A stretch of DNA of 5,763 nucleotides from Clostridia bacterium (GTDB taxonomy: Bacteria > Bacillota_A > Clostridia > Oscillospirales > Acutalibacteraceae), in contig JAFXNY010000029.1 in the NCBI GenBank assembly GCA_017529165.1, positions 1 through 5,763 of the forward strand, read 5' to 3'. Below, piece after piece: positions 1-5,763 of this stretch (position 1 is the first letter of the stretch; every line of letters starts with the position of its first letter). The translations under genes and the position numbers were made by a program. The notes beneath the pieces were generated by a model, which worked only from the letters and a program-made list of their open reading frames with translations, had not been told where the DNA came from and made no database searches.

Positions 1-273
1 CCGGCGAAGTGAAGCAGAAGTCACCGAGATGCCAAGCTTTCTTGATTTTTCCTGCGCTACCGAAAGCATTTCTTCAGAAATATCAACACCGATTACCGAA
101 ACGCTCTTTTTTGCGAACTCATTTGAAATATTGCCGGTACCGCAAGCGAGGTCTAAAAGAAGATGAGGCGGTTTGCCAAAGTAGCAAAAAAGTGAATAAA
201 GATATTCACATCTCGCCTTATAATCAACATCACACATAAGAACATCATAATATTTTGAAAAAGAGTTATACAC
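1..273 (-). CDS. Class I SAM-dependent methyltransferase, 3' part cut by window edge
   Basis: This is the N-terminal 91 codons of a small-molecule or protein methyltransferase with a Rossmann fold; the substrate cannot be told from this fragment. The sequence opens with a YNSFSKYYDVL segment, typical of YqeM/UbiE-like methyltransferases. It is followed by the SAM-binding motif I DLACGTGN at residues 41-48 and motif II GVDIS at 62-66, whose acidic residue normally binds the ribose of SAM. I chose the GTG at 273-271 because an AAGGGG Shine-Dalgarno site lies 8 bases upstream (287-282). An in-frame GTG at 282-280 would overlap that site and is less likely. The start lies 1 base after the TAG of the Gx-transporter gene, so translation is probably coupled and the gene is third in the minus operon. 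The last seven residues before the edge (TSASLRR) look unlike the usual beta-strand 3 of this family, but the fragment is too short to judge. Family assignment is firm; function is unknown. Confidence 0.85.
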   Translation of the reverse strand, partial: MYNSFSKYYDVLMCDVDYKARCEYLYSLFCYFGKPPHLLLDLACGTGNISNEFAKKSVSVIGVDISEEMLSVAQEKSRKLGISVTSASLRR

Positions 274-274
274 A

Positions 275-799
275 CTATTCACCCCTTTTTATCCTTCTCA
301 GTACCAGCGATGACAATACACCAACCGCCGTTCCGCAAAGCACTCCGGCAACAAGCAATAAAGGCAGGTAATAAAAGACACCTGTGCCAACAAAGAATAT
401 TCCTACAAGGCATTGAACGGCATTATGCACCGTACCGCCTATAGCGCTAATACCTACTACCGAAAGATATCTGCTTTTACTAAGCAGAGACATTAAAGAA
501 AGAGATACAACTCCGCCACAAAGCGCAAAAGCCAAGGATACCGGCGAGCCGAACAACACTGCGGATAAAAGTATTCTCGAAACATTAACCGCAAATGCAC
601 CTTTTATATCTTTTCTAAAAATAAGCACGCAAGCCACAGCATTAGAAAGACCGATTTTAACGCCCGGAGCTATAAAAGATAATTCAAAAAGGCTTTCGAT
701 ATACCCTATCACCATACAAACAGCGGTAAGCATAGCATAAAGGCAAAGCTTTTTTATTGTATTTCGAGAATTACCTTGTTTGGAAGACATACTATACAT
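275..799 (-). CDS. Gx transporter family membrane protein (Hpre_diP_synt_I, EetB-like)
   Basis: This is a 174-residue polytopic inner-membrane protein of the family formerly named heptaprenyl diphosphate synthase component I and now called Gx transporter, which resembles ECF-type substrate-binding membrane subunits. Hydrophobic stretches suggest five or six helices (roughly residues 17-36, 45-62, 68-86, 88-106, 113-134 and 141-168), with a basic C-terminus. The family hallmarks visible are YIES near residue 33, PGVKIGLSN at 45-53 and GGTVHNAVQ at 121-129. The frame is open back to an ATG at 850, but the extra N-terminal residues are translated from within the upstream NusG-II gene, so the real start is the ATG at 799 or the ATG at 790. 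An AAAAAGGGG site at 811-803 sits 3 or 12 bases away from these, so the choice is open by three residues. The gene overlaps the NusG-II gene by 46 bases. In Listeria-type extracellular electron transfer loci this pair is called EetA/EetB. The transported ligand is not established; prenyl synthase activity is not supported by the sequence. Confidence 0.88.
   Translation of the reverse strand: MYSMSSKQGNSRNTIKKLCLYAMLTAVCMVIGYIESLFELSFIAPGVKIGLSNAVACVLIFRKDIKGAFAVNVSRILLSAVLFGSPVSLAFALCGGVVSLSLMSLLSKSRYLSVVGISAIGGTVHNAVQCLVGIFFVGTGVFYYLPLLLVAGVLCGTAVGVLSSLVLRRIKRGE
282..290 (-). promoter_or_regulatory. Ribosome binding site for the methyltransferase gene
   Basis: AAAAAGGGG on the minus strand overlaps the last codons of the Gx-transporter gene and lies 8 bases before the GTG at 273. 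It is nearly the same sequence as the site before the Gx-transporter gene. The spacing favours the GTG at 273 over the one at 282. Confidence 0.6.
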
Positions 800-1068
800 T
801 CGCCCCTTTTTGAGATTTTGCCGGTTTTTACGCAAATCTGATTCTTGCAATCGGCGTGGCTCATAAACACATTTTTATCTTTGATTATAAATGTATTGCC
901 TTTAAGTTTGACTTCCCTATCGACATTTAGCGGATACTCGGCAACCACTTTTTTATCCTGTTTTACAACTACGGTTTTACCGTTTTTGCTAAACACAAAA
1001 AAGAATATTGCCAAAGCGGCGGCAAAAGTACAAATTACACTTATAACAATAATATCAAGTTTTTTCAA
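754..1068 (-). CDS. NusG domain II-containing membrane-anchored protein (EetA-like)
   Basis: This is a small protein of 104 residues from the chosen TTG. Its short lysine-containing N-terminus (LKKLD) is followed by one transmembrane helix at about residues 5-26, then a roughly 75-residue extracytoplasmic domain of the NusG_II family. The family signature is visible as DCKNQIC, then TGKISKRGECIVCLPNKVI near the end. Cysteines lie at residues 74, 79, 91 and 94, in position to form disulfides or bind a cofactor outside the membrane. The protein is not the transcription factor NusG; it shares only the small beta-rich domain II. I chose the TTG at 1068-1066 because AAAGGTGG at 1083-1076 lies 7 bases upstream. 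The ATGs at 1089 and 1113 would make that ribosome site part of the protein (MKKGGGN). It is the first gene of the minus operon with the Gx transporter, a recurrent pair in Firmicutes near ApbE, Rnf or extracellular electron transfer genes. Its biochemical role is not settled. Confidence 0.87.
   Translation of the reverse strand: MKKLDIIVISVICTFAAALAIFFFVFSKNGKTVVVKQDKKVVAEYPLNVDREVKLKGNTFIIKDKNVFMSHADCKNQICVKTGKISKRGECIVCLPNKVILEIQ
803..811 (-). promoter_or_regulatory. Internal ribosome binding site for the Gx-transporter gene
   Basis: AAAAAGGGG on the minus strand lies inside the coding sequence of the NusG-II gene, where it encodes part of the KRGE stretch next to the conserved CLPN motif. 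It is followed by candidate ATGs at 799 (3 bases away) and 790 (12 bases away). Neither spacing is ideal, which leaves the exact start unresolved. Confidence 0.55.
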
Positions 1069-1075
1069 ATTACCG

Positions 1076-1083
1076 CCACCTTT
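1076..1083 (-). promoter_or_regulatory. Ribosome binding site that sets the TTG start of the NusG-II gene
   Basis: Read on the minus strand, AAAGGTGG is followed by 7 bases (CGGTAAT) and then TTG. This is the usual spacing for a Firmicute start. The competing ATG at 1089-1087 has no purine-rich site upstream. Confidence 0.65.
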
Positions 1084-1101
1084 CTTCATATATTTATTAC
1101 T

Positions 1102-1130
1102 ATCATAACACATCTTTACAAAAAAAGGAA
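1102..1130 (-). promoter_or_regulatory. Candidate promoter of the minus-strand operon
   Basis: On the minus strand, TGTTATGAT at 1110-1102 is an extended -10 element (TG, one base, TATGAT). The hexamer 17 bases upstream, TTCCTT at 1130-1125, is a poor -35 match, so the promoter would rely on the extended -10. Transcription would begin near 1095, leaving a leader of about 27 bases before the TTG at 1068. That leader contains the AAAGGTGG site, which agrees with the chosen start. This call is by eye and moderate in confidence. Confidence 0.45.
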
Positions 1131-1143
1131 GAAGTAGTATAAT
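1115..1143 (+). promoter_or_regulatory. Sigma-A-type promoter of apbE-secA, likely leaderless
   Basis: TTTACA at 1115-1120 (one mismatch from TTGACA) is followed by exactly 17 bases and a perfect TATAAT at 1138-1143. The apbE ATG begins at 1150, only 6 bases after the -10 box, which is where transcription itself should start. The only purine-rich run, AGGAAG at 1126-1131, lies inside the promoter spacer and 18 bases from the ATG. It would therefore not be in the transcript from this promoter. Confidence 0.75.
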
Positions 1144-1149
1144 ACGCTT

Positions 1150-2109
1150 ATGAAAAAAAGTCTATATTTAAGCACAGCACTGTTTTTAGTTTTTCTCTGT
1201 TCTTGCACATCAGCGCAAAACACAGCAACTGAAATATACTTTGATACCGCCGTAACCATCACTGCACCGTGCAGCGATAAAGTATTAAACGGCGCTTTTT
1301 CGTTGTGTGAAAAATATGAGAACACTTTAAGCCGAACGAAAGAGAAAAGCGAAGTTTCTCTGCTGTCCGGCGGAGAAAGAAAAGTAAGCCCCGATACACT
1401 TGAAGTTATTAAAAAGGGGCTTCATTACTGCAATTATTCGGATGGCAGGTTTGATATAACCATATCACCTGTTTCGGACCTGTGGGATTTTAATAACGAG
1501 ATTGTGCCTACTCGGGACGAGATTTCCGAGGCTCTTAAAAATGTTGACTACCAGAGCATTGATATATCTGAAAGCACAGTAAATACACACGGCAAGAGCA
1601 TAGATTTAGGCGGTATAGCAAAGGGATATATTGCTGATAAATTGCTCGAATACTTTACCGATAACGGAGTTAAAACAGGCATTATAAATCTTGGCGGAAA
1701 TGTTACTGTTTTCGGTAATGATTTTTATAATGTAGGCATTAAAAAACCGTTTACTGCAAGCGAAATTTCCGCCACAATCAAGATGAAAAACAAAAGCATT
1801 TCCACATCAGGCATTTATGAACGCTATTTTGTGTTAGACGGCGGAAATACTTTGTACCACCATATTCTTGACCCAAAGACGGGGTATCCTGCAGAAACCG
1901 ATTTACTAAGTGCTTCGGTTATAGGCGATACTTCGGCTGATTGCGATGCGCTCAGTACAATATGTATTTTATCAGGTCTGCGAGATGCAAAAATAGCAAT
2001 AGAGAATACCGATGGTTTTGAGGCGGTTTTCATTGATAAAGATTACAATTTATCTGTAACAAGCGGTCTTAAAATCAAAGACGGTATCATTACACTTATT
2101 GAGAGGTAA
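1150..2109 (+). CDS. apbE: FAD:protein FMN transferase, lipoprotein (ApbE family)
   Basis: This enzyme cleaves FAD and attaches FMN through a phosphoester bond to a threonine or serine of target proteins outside the cytoplasm, such as RnfG/NqrC-type subunits or PplA-like lipoproteins. The protein has 319 residues. Residues 1-18 form a lipoprotein signal peptide (MKK, hydrophobic core, lipobox LCSC) with lipidation expected at Cys19, so it should sit on the outer face of the membrane. Family motifs in order are LSR at 60-62, DLGGIAKGY at 152-160, NLGGN at 180-184, SISTSG at 216-221, HHILDPKTGYP at 237-247 and DALST at 266-270. Asp266 and Thr270 match the magnesium-binding positions of the family. 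Length is normal and nothing key is missing. The ATG at 1150 is required for the signal peptide although no ribosome binding site is correctly spaced from it. The gene is divergent from the EetA/EetB-like operon and precedes secA by 3 bases. No obvious target protein with an FMN-acceptor motif is in the window. Confidence 0.95.
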   Translation: MKKSLYLSTALFLVFLCSCTSAQNTATEIYFDTAVTITAPCSDKVLNGAFSLCEKYENTLSRTKEKSEVSLLSGGERKVSPDTLEVIKKGLHYCNYSDGRFDITISPVSDLWDFNNEIVPTRDEISEALKNVDYQSIDISESTVNTHGKSIDLGGIAKGYIADKLLEYFTDNGVKTGIINLGGNVTVFGNDFYNVGIKKPFTASEISATIKMKNKSISTSGIYERYFVLDGGNTLYHHILDPKTGYPAETDLLSASVIGDTSADCDALSTICILSGLRDAKIAIENTDGFEAVFIDKDYNLSVTSGLKIKDGIITLIER

Positions 2110-2112
2110 TAT

Positions 2113-4842
2113 ATGAGTATTTTAAGAAAAATGTTTGGCAATTACAGCCAGCGTGAAATAAAAAGAGTAAAGCCTTTACTTGATAAAACACTCTCGCTTG
2201 AAGCAGAGTATAAAGCTTTAAGCGATAGTGAGTTAAGAGCAAAAACGCAAGAGTTTAAGGACCGCTTGTCAAATGGCGAAACACTTGACGATATTCTGCC
2301 CGAGGCCTTTGCCGCCTGCCGTGAAGCGGGTGACAGAGTGCTTGGTATGCGGCACTTCCCTGTTCAGATTTTAGGCGGTATCATACTTCATCAGGGACGA
2401 ATAAGCGAGATGAAAACCGGTGAGGGTAAAACGCTTGTCGCCACTCTTCCGGCATATCTTAACGCCCTGTCGGGCAAAGGCGTTCACATCGTAACGGTAA
2501 ACGATTATCTTGCCAAGCGTGACTCTGAATGGATGGGCAAGCTATATAGATTTTTAGGTCTTAGCGTTGGTCTTATTATTCACGGAATGGATAATGAGGA
2601 AAAGCGTGAGGCATATAACGCAGACATCACCTATTGCACCAACAACGAACTCGGTTTTGATTATCTGCGTGATAATATGGTGACATATAAAGATGGCAAG
2701 GTTCAGCGGGGACACAATTTTGCGATTGTGGACGAAGTGGACTCTATTCTCATAGATGAGGCGAGAACACCGCTTATAATTTCAGGTCAAGGCAGTAAAT
2801 CAACCGACCTTTACACTACCGCAAACAAGTTTGCGCTTACGCTTAAAATGGTTAAGGTTAAAGAAACCGATGACAAAGCGACTGACGAACAGCAGGCTTT
2901 TGACGGCGACTATGTAGTAGATGAAAAAGCAAAAACCGCCACACTTACCCCCTCGGGTGTTGAAAAAGCCGAAAAGTTCTTTGGTATCGAAAACCTTAAT
3001 GACAGCGAAAACATCGAAATCGCCCACCACATAAATCAAGCTATTCGTGCACACGGAATTATGAAGCGTGATGTTGATTATGTTGTTAAAGACGGCGAAG
3101 TTATAATTGTTGACGAGTTTACAGGCCGCCTTATGTTCGGCAGGCGTTATAACGAGGGTCTCCACCAGGCAATAGAAGCAAAAGAGGGCGTAAAGGTTGC
3201 GCACGAATCAAAAACCCTTGCAACCATTACTTTCCAAAACTTCTTCCGGCTTTATAACAAGCTATCCGGTATGACCGGTACGGCAATGACAGAGGAAGCG
3301 GAGTTTCAGGAAATATACAAGCTTGATGTAATCGAGATACCTACAAACAAGCCTCTTATACGCACCGATGATGACGATGCTGTATATAAGACCGAAAAAG
3401 GCAAGTTTATTGCGGTAATTAACAAGATTATCGAAGCTCACGAAAAAGGTCAGCCTGTTCTTGTTGGTACGGTTACTATTGAGAAATCTGAGCTTTTATC
3501 GGCACTTCTTAAAAAGCAGGGCATTAAGCATAATGTACTCAATGCAAAGCACCACGAAAAAGAAGCAGAGATAATTGCGCAGGCAGGAAAATACGGCGCC
3601 GTTACAATAGCTACCAATATGGCAGGACGAGGCACCGACATTATGCTCGGCGGTAATGCAGAATATCTTGCAAAATCAGCTTTAAGGAAAGAGGGACTCA
3701 GCGAAGAAATAATCGCAGAGGCGACAGGCTTTGCTGAGACTGACGATAAGGATATAATATCCGCCAGAGAGAAATATAAAGCCTTTTATGACGAATACAA
3801 AGCGGAAATTGCTCCCGAAGCAGATAAAGTACGGGAGGCCGGAGGCCTTTGCATAATAGGCACCGAAAGGCACGATTCAAGAAGAATTGATAATCAGCTC
3901 CGTGGCCGTGCAGGCCGTCAGGGCGACCCGGGATACACAAAGTTCTTTATATCCCTTGAGGACGACCTTATGCGCCTTTACGGCGGAGAGCGCATATCTT
4001 CCCTTATGGATACTATGCGTGTGCCGGAGGATGTGCCGCTTGAGAGCCCTATTTTATCAAGAACTATCGAGAGCGCTCAACGCAAAAAAGAGGGTATGAA
4101 CTTTGCCGCTCGTAAAAATGTGCTCGAATATGATGATGTAATGAACAAACAGCGTGAGCTTATATACGAGCAGAGAAACCGTGTTTTAGACGGCGAAAAC
4201 CTCAAAGAAACCGTAACCAAAATGATAGACGATACTATTGATATTTACACAAATGTCTATCTATCGGACGACAATATTCACGATAATTGGGATATTGCAG
4301 GACTTCGTGAGCATTTCTTGGGTATGATAACCGATAAAGATGACCTGCGGTTTACACCCGAAGAGCTCGGAAATACCACAAAAGAAGAGGTTGCCAAAAC
4401 ACTTAAAGAGAAAGCGCACACTATTTACGAAAAGCGTGAGGCAGAGTTTGGCAGTGAGCTTATGCGTGAAATCGAGCGTGTAATGCTTTTACGCAGTGTT
4501 GATACAAACTGGATGGACCATATTGATAATATGGACAGACTGCGCCAGGGTATCGGTCTTCGTGCTTACGGCCAACACAATCCGGTAGTTGAATACAGAA
4601 ACGAAAGCTATGATATGTTTTCTGCTATGACAGACGCCATAAGAGAGCAAACTGCAAGGCTTGTTTTGACTGTCAGAGTTCAAAAGAACGAAGAAGTAAA
4701 GCGTGAAAAGGTAGCCGAAGAGACCTCCGCCGGAGAAAAGCCTGCGACTATCAGAGGCAAAGGCGTTGTAAGCAAAAACGCATTATGCCCATGTGGCAGC
4801 GGTAAAAAATATAAACGCTGCTGCGGAAAAGGCTTGGAATAA
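2113..4842 (+). CDS. secA: Preprotein translocase ATPase SecA
   Basis: SecA is the cytosolic motor that binds SecYEG and drives unfolded preproteins across the membrane with ATP. The 909-residue protein is complete. Walker A MKTGEGKT is at 100-107, followed by [10 protein letters not shown] at 128-137 and Walker B region [14 protein letters not shown] at 206-219. The preprotein cross-linking domain spans about 224-370, with [13 protein letters not shown] at 333-345. GMTGTAMTE is at 386-394. The second motor domain has AGRGTDI at 504-510 and the arginine-finger region [25 protein letters not shown] at about 583-607. The scaffold and two-helix finger region follows ([14 protein letters not shown] at 794-807). 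The C-terminal zinc motif C-P-C-X8-C-C uses Cys892, 894, 903 and 904. An insert of about 65 residues (513-578) lies between the last two motor motifs; it is much longer than I recall for Bacillus and resembles other clostridial SecA. GAGAGG at 2101-2106, inside the end of apbE, lies 6 bases before the ATG, so the two genes are likely co-transcribed and translationally coupled. No accessory SecA2 traits are seen. Confidence 0.98.
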   Translation: MSILRKMFGNYSQREIKRVKPLLDKTLSLEAEYKALSDSELRAKTQEFKDRLSNGETLDDILPEAFAACREAGDRVLGMRHFPVQILGGIILHQGRISEMKTGEGKTLVATLPAYLNALSGKGVHIVTVNDYLAKRDSEWMGKLYRFLGLSVGLIIHGMDNEEKREAYNADITYCTNNELGFDYLRDNMVTYKDGKVQRGHNFAIVDEVDSILIDEARTPLIISGQGSKSTDLYTTANKFALTLKMVKVKETDDKATDEQQAFDGDYVVDEKAKTATLTPSGVEKAEKFFGIENLNDSENIEIAHHINQAIRAHGIMKRDVDYVVKDGEVIIVDEFTGRLMFGRRYNEGLHQAIEAKEGVKVAHESKTLATITFQNFFRLYNKLSGMTGTAMTEEAEFQEIYKLDVIEIPTNKPLIRTDDDDAVYKTEKGKFIAVINKIIEAHEKGQPVLVGTVTIEKSELLSALLKKQGIKHNVLNAKHHEKEAEIIAQAGKYGAVTIATNMAGRGTDIMLGGNAEYLAKSALRKEGLSEEIIAEATGFAETDDKDIISAREKYKAFYDEYKAEIAPEADKVREAGGLCIIGTERHDSRRIDNQLRGRAGRQGDPGYTKFFISLEDDLMRLYGGERISSLMDTMRVPEDVPLESPILSRTIESAQRKKEGMNFAARKNVLEYDDVMNKQRELIYEQRNRVLDGENLKETVTKMIDDTIDIYTNVYLSDDNIHDNWDIAGLREHFLGMITDKDDLRFTPEELGNTTKEEVAKTLKEKAHTIYEKREAEFGSELMREIERVMLLRSVDTNWMDHIDNMDRLRQGIGLRAYGQHNPVVEYRNESYDMFSAMTDAIREQTARLVLTVRVQKNEEVKREKVAEETSAGEKPATIRGKGVVSKNALCPCGSGKKYKRCCGKGLE

Positions 4843-4857
4843 ACTAAAAAAATACAA

Positions 4858-4896
4858 AAAATGTCCGTTGCCCACTTGAAAGGCGGCGGACATTTT
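4858..4896 (+). terminator. Rho-independent terminator after secA
   Basis: The arms AAAATGTCCG (4858-4867) and CGGACATTTT (4887-4896) are perfectly complementary. The stem continues inward through two G-T wobble pairs and GCC/GGC (4870-4872 with 4882-4884) to 15 pairs, with a 9-base loop CACTTGAAA. The plus-strand T run is short (TTTT, 4893-4896), and it is part of the stem. On the minus strand the hairpin would be followed by longer T runs (complement of 4844-4860), so it may also stop antisense transcription coming from the right. It lies 15 bases past the secA stop codon. Confidence 0.82.
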
Positions 4897-4904
4897 GCTA
4901 TAAT
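4876..4904 (+). promoter_or_regulatory. Promoter of the DUF1846 gene, nested in the terminator
   Basis: TTGAAA at 4876-4881, 17 bases of spacer and TATAAT at 4899-4904 form a near-consensus promoter. The -10 is extended by TGC directly before it (TGCTATAAT, 4896-4904). The -35 hexamer is in the loop of the secA terminator hairpin and the descending arm of the stem forms most of the spacer. Transcription should begin near 4911, leaving a leader of about 22 bases with GGAGGGG at 4919-4925, 7 bases before the ATG. Confidence 0.8.
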
Positions 4905-4932
4905 AAGTAAGTTATTATGGAGGGGATATTTT

Positions 4933-5763
4933 ATGAAAAAGGTAGGTTTTGATAACAAAGAGTATATACGGCTTCAGTCGCAGAACATAAGGGATAGAAT
5001 CGCTATGTTCGGGGACAAGCTGTATATGGAGTTCGGCGGTAAGTTGTTTGACGATTACCACGCTTCCCGTGTGCTTCCGGGTTTTGCGCCCGATTCAAAG
5101 GTTAAAATGCTTTTAGAGCTTAAGGACGAGGCGGAAATAGTAATCGTTATAAACGCCGATGCTATTGAGAAAAATAAACGCAGAGGCGATTTAGGTATTA
5201 CCTATGACCTTGAAACGCTTAGGCTTATTGACGCTTTCCGAGGTATCGGGCTTTATGTTGGAAGTGTTGTAATCACACGCTTTACAGGCCACCCGCTCGC
5301 TATTGCATTTGAAAACCGCCTTAAAAGCCTCGGAATCAAATCTTACCGGCATTATCCGATATCTGATTACCCATCTAATATCCCCTTTATTGTTAGTGAA
5401 GACGGTTTTGGTAAAAACGACTACATAGAAACCGAAAGAAAGCTTATAGTTGTTACTGCCCCGGGCCCGGGAAGCGGAAAAATGGCGACCTGCCTTTCCC
5501 AGCTTTATCACGAGTATAAGCGTGGCATTAAAGCAGGATATGCAAAGTTTGAAACCTTCCCAATTTGGAGTATTCCGCTAAAGCATCCTGTAAATGTTGC
5601 TTACGAGGCCGCAACCGCCGACCTTAACGATGTTAATATGATAGACCCGTTCCACCTTGAGGCATACGGCAAAACCACGGTAAACTATAACAGGGACATT
5701 GAGATTTTCCCTGTTCTCAATACAATGTTCGACCTTATTCTCGGAGAGTCACCGTACAAGTCA
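4933..5763 (+). CDS. DUF1846 (UPF0371) family protein, 3' part cut by window edge
   Basis: The reading frame is open without a stop from the ATG at 4933 to the window edge, giving 277 residues; family members are about 500 residues long, so a little over half is present. I recognise the DUF1846 family from the start ([17 protein letters not shown]), from [12 protein letters not shown] at about 83-94, and from the glycine-rich [20 protein letters not shown] at 176-195. The last of these looks like a nucleotide-binding loop (G-P-G-S-G-K). The region [24 protein letters not shown] at about 218-241 is also characteristic. No signal peptide or membrane helix is seen, so it should be cytosolic. The biochemical function is not known to me; the P-loop-like motif suggests, but does not prove, nucleotide or phosphate binding. 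The start has an excellent ribosome site, GGAGGGG, 7 bases upstream. The gene has its own promoter after the secA terminator and so is regulated separately from secA. Confidence 0.92.
   Translation, partial: MKKVGFDNKEYIRLQSQNIRDRIAMFGDKLYMEFGGKLFDDYHASRVLPGFAPDSKVKMLLELKDEAEIVIVINADAIEKNKRRGDLGITYDLETLRLIDAFRGIGLYVGSVVITRFTGHPLAIAFENRLKSLGIKSYRHYPISDYPSNIPFIVSEDGFGKNDYIETERKLIVVTAPGPGSGKMATCLSQLYHEYKRGIKAGYAKFETFPIWSIPLKHPVNVAYEAATADLNDVNMIDPFHLEAYGKTTVNYNRDIEIFPVLNTMFDLILGESPYKS

Noticed and set aside
9..239. Plus-strand open frame of 76 codons at the left edge
   Set aside because: It is antisense to the methyltransferase fragment, which carries clear SAM-binding motifs; the plus frame shows no family features or ribosome site.
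275..799. Naming this gene heptaprenyl diphosphate synthase component I
   Set aside because: That is an inherited name; the sequence is a small multi-helix membrane protein without the aspartate-rich motifs of prenyl synthases.
275..850. Longer form of the Gx-transporter protein starting at the ATG at 850
   Set aside because: The 17 extra residues are polar, have no ribosome site before them and come from within the NusG-II coding region; the site at 811-803 supports a start at 799 or 790.
845..1108. Plus-strand open frame of 87 codons with hydrophobic stretches
   Set aside because: It is the complement of the NusG-II gene; its hydrophobicity is a mirror effect of lysine- and asparagine-rich codons on the coding strand.
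1069..1149. A riboswitch (for example FMN-responsive) controlling apbE or the membrane pair
   Set aside because: The intergenic region is only about 80 bases, is filled by two promoters, and shows no conserved riboswitch-like helices.
2800..3204. Minus-strand open frame of 134 codons inside secA
   Set aside because: It lies entirely within conserved SecA coding sequence; the cysteine- and phenylalanine-rich product is typical of antisense reading of charged codons.
5191..5511. Minus-strand open frame of 106 codons inside the DUF1846 gene
   Set aside because: The plus strand encodes recognisable DUF1846 motifs across the whole stretch, and the minus frame has no ribosome site or family resemblance.
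1..5763. A mobile element, CRISPR array, toxin-antitoxin or defence system
   Set aside because: No transposase, integrase, terminal inverted repeats, regular direct repeats or known defence domains were seen; all coding space is accounted for by the six genes.

Overview
The window looks like an ordinary chromosomal segment of a low- to moderate-GC Firmicute, most likely a member of the Clostridia of the gut or anaerobic type. This is inferred from the AT-rich intergenic DNA, strong Shine-Dalgarno sites, GTG and TTG starts, the NusG-II / Gx-transporter / ApbE gene set, a clostridial-style SecA with a long insert in its second motor domain, and a DUF1846 gene. No rRNA, tRNA, CRISPR array, transposon or phage gene is visible.

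Layout. Positions 1 to about 1068 hold a tightly packed minus-strand operon, read from right to left: a membrane-anchored NusG domain II protein (TTG start), a Gx-transporter-family membrane protein, and a class I SAM-dependent methyltransferase cut by the left window edge. The first two overlap by 46 bases and the last two are 1 base apart. A short divergent regulatory region (about 1069-1149) separates this operon from a plus-strand pair: a lipoprotein FAD:protein FMN transferase (ApbE) and SecA, 3 bases apart and probably co-transcribed. After secA a strong intrinsic hairpin closes the operon, and a near-consensus promoter overlaps it. That promoter drives the N-terminal half of a DUF1846 (UPF0371) protein, which runs off the right edge.

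How the genes fit together. The NusG-II protein and the Gx transporter match the EetA/EetB-type pair, known from flavin-based extracellular electron transfer loci. ApbE covalently attaches FMN to extracytosolic redox proteins. Their head-to-head arrangement suggests a small surface flavin/redox module, although no flavinylated carrier protein (RnfG/NqrC- or PplA-like) is in view. SecA would export the lipoprotein ApbE, but it is a housekeeping gene and the link may be no more than shared transcription.

The least ordinary signals are in the DNA between genes. The apbE promoter is placed so that transcription would begin at or next to the ATG (a leaderless mRNA). It faces, and overlaps, a candidate promoter for the minus operon. 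The DUF1846 promoter has its -35 box in the loop of the secA terminator hairpin. I do not see a convincing new multi-gene system here.
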